Shown in pieces: positions 25,070-36,104 of a DNA stretch of 64,000 nt (its first letter is position 1; every line of letters begins with the position of its first letter). The stretch spans positions 186,001 to 250,000 of the forward strand of contig NZ_JYLM01000008.1 in NCBI RefSeq assembly GCF_001439815.1, read 5' to 3'. Position numbers and translations under genes: made by a program. Under the pieces are notes generated by a model, which made no database searches, was not told the origin of the DNA, and worked only from the letters and a program-made list of their open reading frames with translations. The DNA is from Pseudomonas orientalis. Lineage in GTDB: Bacteria; Pseudomonadota; Gammaproteobacteria; Pseudomonadales; Pseudomonadaceae.

Positions 25070-26029
25070 GTGTCCTCTCCCATTCCCGTCACCGTGCTCA
25101 GCGGCTTCCTCGGCGCCGGCAAGACCACCTTGCTGCGCCACCTGCTCAAGGCCGAACACGGCTTGAAGATCGCCGTGATCGAAAACGAATTCAGTGATGC
25201 CGGCATCGATACCCAGCTGTTGGGCACCGAGCCGGTACAGGTCATGACCCTCTCCAACGGCTGCGTGTGCTGCACCATCCACACCGACCTGACCAAGGCG
25301 CTCTACTTGCTGCTCGAGCGGCTCGACAGTGGCGAAATCGCGTTCGATCGCCTGGTGATCGAATGCACCGGCCTGGCCGACCCCGCGCCGGTGGCCCAGA
25401 CCTTTTTCATCGACGAAGAACTGCGCGAGCGCTACATCCTCGACGGCATCATCACCCTGGTGGACGCGGCCCACGCCGAGCACCACCTGACCCAGGCCAT
25501 CGCCCAGGCCCAGATCGGCTTTGCCGACCGGCTGCTGGTGAGCAAGCGCGATTTGGTGGACGATGCGGCCTTCGACGCGCTCAGCCAGCGTCTGACCCGC
25601 ATCAACCGCCGCGCACCGATTCGGGTGGTGGCCCATGGCGCCATCGACCTGGCCGAACTGCTCGATGTGCGTGGCTTCAACCTCAACGCCGGCATGAGCC
25701 TGCGCCCGGTCAGCGCTGCGCCATCGGTCGACCGTATTTCCAGCCTGGTGCTGCGCACCGACCAACCGCTGGATATCGACCGCCTCAGTGAGTTCATGAA
25801 CGAACTGCTGGAGGACCATGGCAAGCAACTGCTGCGCTACAAGGGTGTGCTGAACATCGCCGGGGAAGAGCGGCGCATGGTGTTCCAGGGCGTGCTGAAG
25901 CTCTACGGCTTTGACTGGGACACCGAGTGGGCCGAAGGCGAGACGCGGGAAAGTGTGATTGTGTTTATTGCCGATCAATTGCCGGAAGACAAGATTCGCG
26001 AAGGCTTTGCCAAGGTCTACCAGGCATAA
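25070..26029 (+). CDS. yjiA: YjiA/CobW-family metal-binding GTPase
   Basis: 319 residues. G3E-family GTPase. Walker A GFLGAGKTTLLRHL at residues 12-25, the metal-binding C-x-C-C in SNGCVCCTIHTDL near 65, Walker B IECTGLADPAPV near 102, base motif SKRDLVDD near 158, and a C-terminal CobW_C domain. Members deliver or sense zinc or cobalt. Start is GTG at 25070, preceded by AAGGAG at seven bases. Third gene of the cstA operon, after a REP doublet. Confidence 0.9.
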   Translation: MSSPIPVTVLSGFLGAGKTTLLRHLLKAEHGLKIAVIENEFSDAGIDTQLLGTEPVQVMTLSNGCVCCTIHTDLTKALYLLLERLDSGEIAFDRLVIECTGLADPAPVAQTFFIDEELRERYILDGIITLVDAAHAEHHLTQAIAQAQIGFADRLLVSKRDLVDDAAFDALSQRLTRINRRAPIRVVAHGAIDLAELLDVRGFNLNAGMSLRPVSAAPSVDRISSLVLRTDQPLDIDRLSEFMNELLEDHGKQLLRYKGVLNIAGEERRMVFQGVLKLYGFDWDTEWAEGETRESVIVFIADQLPEDKIREGFAKVYQA

Positions 26030-26031
26030 AA

Positions 26032-26148
26032 AAGCCCACCTGTAGGAGCGAGCTTGCTCGCGAAGAACTCACAGGTAACGCGTGCTTCCAGGATGCACGC
26101 GTTACCGTTGACGTTTTTCGCGAGCAAGCTCGCTCCTACAGTGGGCTT
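26032..26148. terminator. terminator stem with a REPIN in its loop
   Basis: AAGCCCAC at 26032-26039 pairs with GTGGGCTT at 26141-26148, flanked by A and T runs, between convergent yjiA and glyA. The whole 98-base REPIN type A copy 3 lies between the arms. It reads as a bidirectional terminator whose loop was the insertion site. Confidence 0.7.
26042..26139. repeat. REPIN type A, copy 3
   Basis: 98 bases, same orientation as copies 1 and 2, spacer GATGCACGCGTTACCGTTGA nearly shared with them. Sits exactly between terminator arms. Confidence 0.9.
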
Positions 26149-26155
26149 CTTAGTA

Positions 26156-27409
26156 TTACGCGCCGTAAACCGGCAGCTTCTTGCAGATGGCCTTGACCTT
26201 CTCACGTACCGCGTCGATCACGGCTTCGTTATTCAGGTCCGCGAGGATGTCGCAGATCCAGCCGGCCAGTTCCTTGCACTCGGCTTCCTTGAAGCCGCGA
26301 GTGGTCACCGCCGGGGTGCCGAAGCGCAGGCCGGAGGTGACGAACGGCGAACGTGGGTCGTTCGGCACGGAGTTCTTGTTCACGGTGATGAAGGCTTTGC
26401 CCAGGGCAGCGTCAGCATCCTTACCGGAAATGTCCTGCTTGATCAGCGACAGCAGGAACAGGTGGTTTTCGGTACCGCCGGATACCACGTCAAAGCCGCG
26501 TTCGATGAACACGCCGGCCATGGCCTTGGCGTTCTTGACCACTTGTTGCTGGTAGGTCTTGAACTCAGGCTGCAGCGCTTCCTTGAAGCAGATCGCCTTG
26601 GCGGCGATCACATGTTCCAGCGGGCCACCCTGGGCGCCCGGGAATACTGCAGAGTTCAGCTTCTTCTCGATCTCGGCATTGGCGCGCGCCAGGATCAGGC
26701 CGCCACGTGGACCGCGCAGGGTCTTGTGGGTGGTGGTGGTGACCACGTCGGCGTAAGGCACCGGGTTCGGGTAGACGCCCGCGGCGACCAGACCGGCCAC
26801 GTGGGCCATGTCGACGAACAGGTAAGCACCGACCTTGTCAGCGATTTCGCGGAAGCGCGGGAAATCCAGGATCTGCGAGTAGGCAGAGAAACCGGCCACG
26901 ATCATTTTTGGCTTGTGCTCGACCGCCAGGCGCTCGACTTCGTCGTAGTCGATCAGGCCGTTGGCATCGATGCCGTATTGAACCGCGTTGTACAGCTTGC
27001 CGGAGGAGGACACGCTGGCGCCATGGGTCAGGTGGCCGCCATGGGCCAGGCTCATGCCCAGGATGGTGTCGCCACCTTGCAGCAGGGCCAGGTACACCGC
27101 GCTGTTGGCCTGGGAACCGGCGTGCGGCTGGACGTTGGCGTAATCGGCGCCGAACAGCTCTTTTGCACGGTCGATGGCCAACTGCTCAACCACGTCGACA
27201 TACTCGCAACCACCGTAGTAGCGCTTGCCCGGGTAGCCTTCGGCGTACTTGTTGGTCAGCACCGAACCTTGAGCCTCCATCACCGCAGGGCTGGTGTAGT
27301 TTTCCGAAGCGATCAGCTCGATGTGCTCTTCCTGGCGCACGGCTTCTTGCTCCATGGCGGCGAAGAGATCGGCGTCGTACTTGGCAATAGTCAAATCACG
27401 GCTGAACAT
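26156..27409 (-). CDS. glyA: serine hydroxymethyltransferase
   Basis: 417 residues, full length. PLP enzyme interconverting serine and glycine with tetrahydrofolate, the main one-carbon source. Seen: ELIASENYTSPAVMEAQGS near residue 28, GGHLTHGASVSSSGKLYN, FVDMAHVAGLVAAGVYPNP near 199, and the PLP lysine in VTTTTHKTLRGPRGG near 229. The ATG at 27409 has GGACC upstream. Pseudomonads carry two or three glyA genes; this is the one near morA. No glycine riboswitch was recognised upstream. Confidence 0.96.
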   Translation of the reverse strand: MFSRDLTIAKYDADLFAAMEQEAVRQEEHIELIASENYTSPAVMEAQGSVLTNKYAEGYPGKRYYGGCEYVDVVEQLAIDRAKELFGADYANVQPHAGSQANSAVYLALLQGGDTILGMSLAHGGHLTHGASVSSSGKLYNAVQYGIDANGLIDYDEVERLAVEHKPKMIVAGFSAYSQILDFPRFREIADKVGAYLFVDMAHVAGLVAAGVYPNPVPYADVVTTTTHKTLRGPRGGLILARANAEIEKKLNSAVFPGAQGGPLEHVIAAKAICFKEALQPEFKTYQQQVVKNAKAMAGVFIERGFDVVSGGTENHLFLLSLIKQDISGKDADAALGKAFITVNKNSVPNDPRSPFVTSGLRFGTPAVTTRGFKEAECKELAGWICDILADLNNEAVIDAVREKVKAICKKLPVYGA

Positions 27410-27535
27410 GGCGGTCCTCAAGGATCGGGGGCAGAAAAGGAGGGCATTCTAACCCAATGGGTTTTGGATGGCATATGAAAGGACATCATGTCGCGGACAA
27501 GTGGGGCTCATCTGAGGATGTGGGGTGGCTGTGCC

Positions 27536-27618
27536 GGCCTCATCGGGGGCAAGCCCCCTCCCACATTTGAAGGTATTCACAAATCAGAGGTGGGAGGGGG
27601 CTCGCCCCCGATGAGGCC
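27536..27618. repeat. REPIN type B, copy 3 (reversed arm order)
   Basis: Two REPs arranged tail-to-tail: the left starts GGCCTCATCGGGGGCAAGCC and the right ends in its complement, the opposite arrangement to the other type B copies. Lies between glyA and morA, upstream of glyA and after the morA stop. Confidence 0.85.
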
Positions 27619-27637
27619 AGTGGCTTCACCCCAAATC

Positions 27638-30600
27638 TCAGTCAAACATGAACAGCGCATCATTGCTGAACTGCGCCTCGAACCGATTCGCCGGCATCGG
27701 CCGTCCAAACAAGTAGCCCTGCACTTCATCGCAGCCATGCTCGCGCAGGAAGTCCAGTTGCTCATGGGTTTCCACGCCCTCGGCGATCACCGCCAGGTTC
27801 AGGCTGTGGGCCATAGCGATGATGGCGCGGGCGATCTGCGCATCCTGCTCGCCGGAGGGCAGGCCGTCGACGAAGGTGCGGTCGATCTTCAGCACATCGA
27901 TGGGGAATTGCTTGAGGTAGTTGAGCGACGAATAGCCGGTGCCAAAGTCGTCGACTGCAATGCTCAGTCCCAGGTTTTTCAGGCTGGCGAGGATCTGCAT
28001 GGCTTCGTTGACTTCGCGCATCAGGATACTTTCGGTCAGCTCCAGCTCCAGGCACGCCGGTGGCAGGCCGGTGTCCTTGAGGATGGTGGCGATGCGCGTG
28101 CCCAGTTGCCCGTCGGAGAACTGTCGCGCCGAGATGTTGACCGAGACTTTCGGCACCCGCACTTTGTTCTGGTGCCAGGTCTTGAGCTGGCGACAGGCTT
28201 CGCTGATCACCCAGTCGCCCACGTCCACCACCAGCCCCAGCTCTTCCAGCACCGGAATGAAATCCCCCGGCGGCACCAGGCCGCGGCGTGGGTGGCGCCA
28301 GCGCAGCAGGGCTTCGGCGCCGGTCAGGCGTTTGCCGTCGCCGCTGAACTGCGGCTGGTAATAGAGCACGAATTCGTCCTGTTCCAGGGCGTGGCGCAGG
28401 TCGCTTTCCAGCTCCAGGCGCTCCAGGGCGCTGGCGTTCATGTCGGCCTGGTAGAACTGGAAGTTGTTCTTGCCGCGCTCCTTGGCGTGATACATCGCCG
28501 TGTCGGCGTTTTTCATCAACTGGCTCAGCTCGTTACCGTCCTGGGGACTCAAGGCGATGCCGATGCTGGCGGTGACGAAGAATTCGCGGCCTTCGAGCAC
28601 GAACGGCTTTACCAGGCTGGCCAGAATCTGCTCGGCCACGCTGATGGCACGGTTCAGCGCCATTTCGCGGCTGACGCGCGGTTGCAGCAGCAAGGTGAAC
28701 TCGTCGCCGCCCATCCGCGCCACGGTGTCGTCCTCGGCCACGCAACCGAGCAGGCGCGTGGCCATTTCCTTGAGCATGCGGTCGCCGGCGGCGTGGCCCA
28801 GGGAGTCGTTGATCGGCTTGAAGCGGTCGAGGTCCAGGAACATCAGCACCACCCACGACTTCTGCCGCTCGGCCGACTGCAATGCGGTGTGCAGGCGGTC
28901 CTGGAACAGGGTGCGGTTGGGCAGGTGGGTCAAGGCGTCGTAATAGGCCAGGCGATGGATGCGCTGTTCGCTGGCCTTGCGCTCGCTGATATCGCTGAAG
29001 AAACATACATAGCTGGCCAGGTCGCCTTCATCGTCGAACACCGCCGTGATACCGACCCAGGCCGGGTAGTGCTCGCCATTGCGGCGCTTGAGCCACACTT
29101 CGCCTTCCCAGGTGCTGTGCTGGTGCAGTTGCTTGAGCACGTAGCGCAGGTGGGCTTCCTGCTGTTCGTCGACGGTGAGCATGTTCGGCAACTGGTCGAG
29201 TACATCGCTGACGGCGTAACCGCTGACCCGGCTGAACGCCTCGTTGGCCTGCACGATATAGCCGGCCGGGTCGGTGATCAGGATGGCGGAGGTGGAGTGC
29301 TCGAACACCGTGGCCGCCATGCGCAGGTCTTTTTCCGCGCGGCGTTGCTGGCTGATATCACGGCCCACGCCGAGGATGCCTTCAAACGCGCCATGTTCGT
29401 CCCACACCAGCACCACACGCAGCTCGATCGGTACTTTGCGCCCATCGGCGCGCAGGCAGTCGAACAGGAACAGTTGGCTCTGCACTTCATCGCGCAGGCT
29501 GTTCAGCGCCTCGGGATTGCCCACGGCGCGGCTGACCTGTTCCATCAGGCCATACAGGCCGGCGAGCTGCTGCGGGTTGGCGATGACCGATTGCCAGCCG
29601 TTCTTGAACACCCAGTCCACGTCATACCCCAGCACGGCGTTGACCGATGGGCTGACGTAGTTGAGGGCCAGTTGGCTGTCGGTGGAGCAGATCACGTCGC
29701 TGATGCTTTCGGCCAGCATGCGGTAGCGCTGTTCGCTGTCGCGCAGGGATTCGCTGGCCTCGATCTGGTCGGTGATGTCCTTGGCCACGCCGATGATCCG
29801 CGTGACCACCGCCGAGGTGTCCCTGGCCAGGGCCTGTTCGCGAATATCGAAACGTCGCCACTGGTTGTTGCGATGACGAAAGCGCAGCTGGCAGTGCAGT
29901 TGGGTTGCGTAGCCCTCCTGGCGTTGCTGTTGGCGCGCGTCGTGGTAATGCTCGGCGTCTTCGGGGTGCAGCAGGATTTCCCAGAAGTACTCACCCATTT
30001 GCTGCAGTTCGGCCTTGTTGTAGCCGAGGGTATGGCCCAGGTGATGGTTGCTGAAAATCATGCGCTGGCTGATCACGTCCTGTACATACAGGTGGTCGGG
30101 CACGGTGCGGACCACATCCGACCAGAAACTCTCGCGCTCGACCAGCGACAGCTCGATCAGCTTGCGGCTGGTGATATCGCTGATGCTGAGGATGACCGCC
30201 CTGACGTCATCCTGCTGTTCCGGCAAACGCATCACCAGCCACAGGTATTGTTCATTGCCCGCCACATCGTTGAGCTGGATTTCCAGCTCCAGTTGTTTTT
30301 GCCGGGTCAGTACGGCTTCCAGCACCTGGTGGCCGATCGAGGTGGCATTGTGCGGGCCATCGTCAATCAGGCGTTCCCAGGCTTGCTCGCAGGAGTTCAC
30401 GTTCAACAGGCGTACGGCCATCTGGTTGACCTCGGTGACGCGCAGCTCCTTGAGCAGCTTGCGCCGCTCGGCGGGGTTGGCCTGCAGCCAGGCTTGCAAT
30501 GGTTCGCCGCCCTGCACCGGGGGCTTGTCGCAGAACGCCTTCAACCCCGCCAGGTCGAGTACGCACAAGGCCACGCCGGTGCCTTCGAAAATATCCTGAT

Positions 30601-31489
30601 AACGTCGCCGGCCCTCATGCACCTGGCGCTGGCGCCGGCGCATGTTCAGCAGCACGATCACCGGGATCAGCGAAAATGCCAGGCCCAGCAGGCATTTGCC
30701 GATAAAGGCCGGCAGCAGTTGTTCGAGCACCGCGCTGCGGTCAAACAGCCCGCGCAGTTGCCAGTCACTCTTGCTCAACGGGGTGACCAATACACTTTTA
30801 TTCAGTTCATCCGGGGTCAACGCACTGGCCCATTGGGCCGGCATGCCGTTGTCACGGCTGACCACGCGGTGGTTCAGGCGGTTCTCGATGGCCCACATCG
30901 GGCGTTGGCCCTGGGCATCCTGGCGGGTCAGGTTGGCCAGGTAGGTGGGCGCCAGGCGCAGCGCCCAGTACAGCTTCGAGCCACCGCTGGGCTGGTGCAG
31001 CAACAGATAGATGACGGTGCCGTCGCTGTCGTTGCTCAAGTAATAGGCTTGGGCGTGGCTGCGCTTGACCAGCTCTTCGAGCAGGGCGCTGTCCTGGCTG
31101 TCGTTGGCGCTGTCGCTGATCACCGCGCCGCTGGGGGCGAGCAGGGCGAAGCTGCGTAATTCGGGAAGTGAGCGCTGCAACGTGTGCATCAGCGCCTGTT
31201 GTTGTTCGGCGTTGCGCGGCGGCTCGACGATCGGCAGCAGATTCAAGGCGATCTGGGCGCTCAGGGCCATATTCTGGCTGATCTGTTCGGCGAGGTCCGC
31301 GCTGTAGTCGATGGTGTATTGCTGCTGATTTTTCTGGTTTTGCTGCAATTGGTCGAGCAGTTGCCAGAACAATAACGCGAGCAACATCAGCACAAGCGTC
31401 GCCAACGCGCCTTTAAAGGTGCCGTGCAGGGGCGCTCCCGGCGCTAGATGAGCGGCGCGCAAGGGCGTGGGCGGCGTGACTTTGGACAA
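27638..31489 (-). CDS. morA: MorA-like membrane PAS-GGDEF-EAL c-di-GMP regulator
   Basis: 1283 residues from the TTG at 31489. Order: TM helix near 26-46 (LATLVLMLLALLFWQLL), periplasmic sensor domain of about 215 residues, TM near 262-282, then four or so PAS/PAC segments (e.g. GYDVDWVFKNGW, VSGYAVSDVL, each ending in DIS/DITER-like PAC motifs), GGDEF domain with intact RMGGDEFTLLL near 928, and EAL domain with AEALLRWRHP near 1060. Both active-site motifs look intact, so it may make and break c-di-GMP. MorA controls flagella timing and biofilm in pseudomonads; identification rests on domain order and its place next to glyA and ettA. Start uncertain: AGGATC precedes the TTG; an in-frame ATG at 31663 would add 58 unlikely residues overlapping the ettA promoter. 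Confidence 0.88.
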   Translation of the reverse strand: MSKVTPPTPLRAAHLAPGAPLHGTFKGALATLVLMLLALLFWQLLDQLQQNQKNQQQYTIDYSADLAEQISQNMALSAQIALNLLPIVEPPRNAEQQQALMHTLQRSLPELRSFALLAPSGAVISDSANDSQDSALLEELVKRSHAQAYYLSNDSDGTVIYLLLHQPSGGSKLYWALRLAPTYLANLTRQDAQGQRPMWAIENRLNHRVVSRDNGMPAQWASALTPDELNKSVLVTPLSKSDWQLRGLFDRSAVLEQLLPAFIGKCLLGLAFSLIPVIVLLNMRRRQRQVHEGRRRYQDIFEGTGVALCVLDLAGLKAFCDKPPVQGGEPLQAWLQANPAERRKLLKELRVTEVNQMAVRLLNVNSCEQAWERLIDDGPHNATSIGHQVLEAVLTRQKQLELEIQLNDVAGNEQYLWLVMRLPEQQDDVRAVILSISDITSRKLIELSLVERESFWSDVVRTVPDHLYVQDVISQRMIFSNHHLGHTLGYNKAELQQMGEYFWEILLHPEDAEHYHDARQQQRQEGYATQLHCQLRFRHRNNQWRRFDIREQALARDTSAVVTRIIGVAKDITDQIEASESLRDSEQRYRMLAESISDVICSTDSQLALNYVSPSVNAVLGYDVDWVFKNGWQSVIANPQQLAGLYGLMEQVSRAVGNPEALNSLRDEVQSQLFLFDCLRADGRKVPIELRVVLVWDEHGAFEGILGVGRDISQQRRAEKDLRMAATVFEHSTSAILITDPAGYIVQANEAFSRVSGYAVSDVLDQLPNMLTVDEQQEAHLRYVLKQLHQHSTWEGEVWLKRRNGEHYPAWVGITAVFDDEGDLASYVCFFSDISERKASEQRIHRLAYYDALTHLPNRTLFQDRLHTALQSAERQKSWVVLMFLDLDRFKPINDSLGHAAGDRMLKEMATRLLGCVAEDDTVARMGGDEFTLLLQPRVSREMALNRAISVAEQILASLVKPFVLEGREFFVTASIGIALSPQDGNELSQLMKNADTAMYHAKERGKNNFQFYQADMNASALERLELESDLRHALEQDEFVLYYQPQFSGDGKRLTGAEALLRWRHPRRGLVPPGDFIPVLEELGLVVDVGDWVISEACRQLKTWHQNKVRVPKVSVNISARQFSDGQLGTRIATILKDTGLPPACLELELTESILMREVNEAMQILASLKNLGLSIAVDDFGTGYSSLNYLKQFPIDVLKIDRTFVDGLPSGEQDAQIARAIIAMAHSLNLAVIAEGVETHEQLDFLREHGCDEVQGYLFGRPMPANRFEAQFSNDALFMFD

Positions 31490-31773
31490 GCTGTGATCCT
31501 GCGGTTGGCTGGACTGGCGCGCGACGTGCACTATAAGCCGGACGCCCGGAGGGCGGCTAGCATGCCTTGAGTTGTGGCAAAGTGCCAGTCCCGCCTGGCT
31601 GGACTGCCCCAGCGCATTGAGGTAGCTTTGCCGGTTACGCGGGGGCGTTCCAGCCCCAGACATTCAGGCTTTTTTCGCTCGCCGGCATTGATGATAGTCA
31701 ATGGCCCGCGCGGCGCATGGCCTGGCACGGGCTTCGTCCGCTTAATTCATCAGTCACTGACGCTAGGTTCACC

Positions 31774-33438
<1,665 letters not shown>

Positions 33439-33487
33439 TTCGCCAACGGGCGCAGCCTCGGCCGCGCCTGTACGCAGCAGCCTGTAG

Positions 33488-33685
33488 AAAAATACCCCTC
33501 GCGCAGGGTAATGCTGTTCAGTTAATCGTACACCGCCCTCTGTAGGAGCGAGCTTGCTCGCGAAAAACGTCAACGATAACGCGTGTGTCCTGATTGAACG
33601 CGGCGCCTGTGGTTTTTCGCGAGCAAGCTCGCTCCTACGAAAAGCCTTAACTGAACGGCATTACCTCGCACAGGGGTATTTTTTT
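33488..33685. terminator. large bidirectional terminator with nested REPIN
   Basis: Arms of about 38 bases, 33488-33525 and 33647-33685, pair almost fully (AAAAATACCCCT and AGGGGTATTTTT at the outside, GTTCAGTTAA and TTAACTGAAC inside). They lie between convergent ettA and the LysR gene, with A-tract on one side and T-tract on the other. REPIN copy 4 fills the loop. Confidence 0.75.
33542..33638. repeat. REPIN type A, copy 4 (inverted)
   Basis: 97 bases. Its spacer matches copy 1 only when reverse-complemented (ends CCACAGGCGCCGCGTTCA), so it inserted in the opposite orientation, inside the loop of a longer hairpin. Confidence 0.9.
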
Positions 33686-33692
33686 GCCTGGA

Positions 33693-34613
33693 TTATGCCA
33701 GCGGCGCCAGTGCCGGCCGGCCTTGCAGCAATTCACCGACCACGCCCATGAACGCCTCGACCAGCAGCGAGCGTGATTGCGCGCGCGTGAGGATCAGCAG
33801 GTGTACCCAGGCTTCGGGGTCTGCCAACGGTCGGTAGACCACGCCTTGCCTGGCCAGGGTGCGGGTGCACTGGGGCACCAGCGAGACACCCTGGCCTGCC
33901 GCCACCAGGGCGATGATCGAGGTGATCTGGCGCCCCGCAGGGCCCGGGCGCAGCGCCAGGCCGTGGCGTCGATACAGCTGCTCGATGGAACCGTTGAGGC
34001 CCGAACCGTAATCGCTGGGAAACAGAATCAACGGGAACTCACTGAGCTGGGCGAGGGTGACTTCGTCCTGGCCAGCCAGTGGGTTGTCGCTGCACAGCGC
34101 CGCTACCAGGGGTTCCTGCCCCAACGACAACACCTCGACGTCGGTTTGCCCGGGCTCCGGCAGCAGGCGGCTCATGCCGATGTCGATGCGACCGTCCAGC
34201 ACGTGCGTATGCAGGCTGCCTGAAGCGCTCTCCACCAGGGTCAGCTGCACCTCGGGAAAACGCTGGGCGAAGGCTTGCAGGGTTTGGCTGAACAGCTCCG
34301 ACAGCGCAATCGAGCTGGCATAGCCCACCACCAGTTGGCCGGTGGCGCCGGCGGCCAGCTTGGCGGCAATATCCTGCGCAAGCCGGGCATGCTCCAGCGC
34401 CGCACGGGCATAGGGTAGAAAGTGCCGGCCCTGGGCGGTCAGGGTGACCGTGCGGCTGGTGCGGTCGAACAGGCGAAAGCCGAGCTCGGTTTCCAGGGCC
34501 GAGATCTGCCGCGTCAAGGGCGGCTGGGCGAGGTGCAGGCGCTGCGCCGCGCGACCGAAGTGCAGCTCTTCGGCGACCGTCAGGAAGTAACGTAACTTGC
34601 GTAGATCAAGCAT
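33693..34613 (-). CDS. LysR-family regulator, divergent from MFS gene
   Basis: 306 residues. N-terminal winged HTH (MLDLRKLRYFLTVAEELHFG, then AAQRLHLAQPPLTRQISALE) and a C-terminal ligand-binding domain (VVGYASSIALSELFSQTL onward). The HTH wording is that of the BenM/CatR-like LysR subgroup. Divergent by 95 bases from an MFS transporter, which it probably controls together with itself; effector unknown. Confidence 0.88.
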   Translation of the reverse strand: MLDLRKLRYFLTVAEELHFGRAAQRLHLAQPPLTRQISALETELGFRLFDRTSRTVTLTAQGRHFLPYARAALEHARLAQDIAAKLAAGATGQLVVGYASSIALSELFSQTLQAFAQRFPEVQLTLVESASGSLHTHVLDGRIDIGMSRLLPEPGQTDVEVLSLGQEPLVAALCSDNPLAGQDEVTLAQLSEFPLILFPSDYGSGLNGSIEQLYRRHGLALRPGPAGRQITSIIALVAAGQGVSLVPQCTRTLARQGVVYRPLADPEAWVHLLILTRAQSRSLLVEAFMGVVGELLQGRPALAPLA

Positions 34614-34637
34614 TCTGTTTCCTGGGTATTGATCGGT

Positions 34638-34647
34638 CCGAATTCGG
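34638..34647. promoter_or_regulatory. CCGAATTCGG palindrome in LysR/MFS intergenic region
   Basis: Perfect 10-base palindrome midway between the divergent LysR and MFS genes, embedded in a longer imperfect dyad (ATCGGT..GGTAT). Candidate LysR binding site; not tested. Confidence 0.4.
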
Positions 34648-34708
34648 TATTGGTGTTCGCCACGCTGCGCATTCTATAAAGATCCTCGACAATAAGACGA
34701 GAGGTCCC

Positions 34709-35902
34709 ATGAACCCGCGCCTGTATCACGCCCGCCTTGCCGTATTTCTGTGTGGCTGTGCGGCGTTCCTGAATCTCTACGCGACCCAGAGCATCCTGTC
34801 TGTGTTTGCCGAAAGCTTCCAGGTGAGCGCCCGGCAGGCCGGGTGGAGCATTACCGTGACCACCCTGGCGGTGGCGCTGACTGCGCCATTTGTCGGGCGC
34901 CTGACCGGGCGTTTCGAGCAACGCACAGTGATTGTCGCGGCCGCCTTGCTGCTGGCGCTGCCGACGCTGCTGACGGCCTATGTGGACAGTTTTGCCGAGC
35001 TGCTGGTGTGGCGCTTTATCGAGGGTATGTTGATCCCGGTGGTGTTCGCCACCAGCGTGGCCTATATCGGCGATCGCTGGCGCGCGGCCACGGTCACCGA
35101 GATCACCAGCCTGTACGTCGCGGGCACGGTGCTCGGCGGGTTTGCCGGGCGTTTTGTCTCCGGGGTCATGACCCAATATGTCGGCTGGCGTGAAGCCTTC
35201 GAGCTGTTGGCGGTGATCAGCCTGGCGGTCGGCCTGCTGATCCTGCGGCTGCTGCCGGCCAATCCAGTGGCACGTCCCAACATAGCGGCCGTGGGCACGC
35301 ACGGAGTGCGCCGGCTCTTGCGCAAACCCTTGCTGGCGGCCTATGCCGTCGGTTTCTGCGTGCTGTTCTCACAAGTCGCCACCTTTACCTACGCCGGGCT
35401 GTATCTCAGCCAGGCACCGTTCAACCTCGGCGCCGCCGCCTTGGGAACACTGTATGCCGTGTTCCTGCTGGCGCTGGTGGTGATTCCCGTTGCCGGGCGC
35501 TTGAGCAAATCGCGACCGCAATCGCAGTTGCTGAGCGCCGCCGTGGCTCTCGGGCTCTGCGGTTCGGCCCTGACCTTGTTGCCGTCGCTGTGGCTGATCG
35601 TGCTGGGCCTGGCCCTGAGCTCGACCGGCGTATTCCTGGCCCAGGCCTGCGCCAATGCCTACATCGCCACCACGGCCGGGCAGGACAAGTCCGGCGCCGT
35701 GGGCCTGTACCTGACCGGCTATTACCTCGGCGGCAGCGCCGGCGCCGTGGCCCCGGCCATGCTCTGGGAGCAGTGGGGCTGGCCGGGCTGCGTGGCGTTG
35801 GTCGCAGGCTTTCAACTGTTGTCGCTGGTAATCGCCCTGCTGGGCTGGAAGCCGGTAAACCCCCAGGCACCGATCGCCGGCCAACGCGGCAAACCGGCCT
35901 GA
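34709..35902 (+). CDS. YnfM-like MFS transporter
   Basis: 397 residues, 12 predicted helices. N-terminus FLCGCAAFLNLYATQSILSV and the conserved loop GRLTGRFEQRTVIVAAALLL near residue 68 fit the YnfM/arabinose-efflux-like MFS subgroup. Likely exports or imports a small organic compound. Start ATG with AGACGAGAGG upstream. Its only clear partner is the divergent LysR regulator. Confidence 0.82.
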   Translation: MNPRLYHARLAVFLCGCAAFLNLYATQSILSVFAESFQVSARQAGWSITVTTLAVALTAPFVGRLTGRFEQRTVIVAAALLLALPTLLTAYVDSFAELLVWRFIEGMLIPVVFATSVAYIGDRWRAATVTEITSLYVAGTVLGGFAGRFVSGVMTQYVGWREAFELLAVISLAVGLLILRLLPANPVARPNIAAVGTHGVRRLLRKPLLAAYAVGFCVLFSQVATFTYAGLYLSQAPFNLGAAALGTLYAVFLLALVVIPVAGRLSKSRPQSQLLSAAVALGLCGSALTLLPSLWLIVLGLALSSTGVFLAQACANAYIATTAGQDKSGAVGLYLTGYYLGGSAGAVAPAMLWEQWGWPGCVALVAGFQLLSLVIALLGWKPVNPQAPIAGQRGKPA

Positions 35903-36104
35903 TTTCGCCACTGCGATGGCCTTTCACCCAGTGGTGCATGGACAGGATCGAAATCCCTGTTTTGGGGCAAAAACGCTGATTATTTATATCGAATGCACCA
36001 TTTAAATTCACAAAGGCGACATTTTGCCCTGTCGCGGTGCGAAATGAATTGATAGAGTCCGGCTCAATCTCTGTTTAACAACAATCATTTTGCCGAGACT
36101 TTTC

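Noticed and set aside
27488..31159. 1223-codon open frame on the plus strand
   Set aside because: It is the mirror of morA on the opposite strand, caused by high GC and biased codon use; its protein has no recognisable domain and is full of His/Gln/Val runs.
27638..31489. RmcA instead of MorA
   Set aside because: RmcA has a substrate-binding-protein-like periplasmic domain; here the sensor is a shorter non-SBP domain and the glyA/ettA neighbourhood matches morA.
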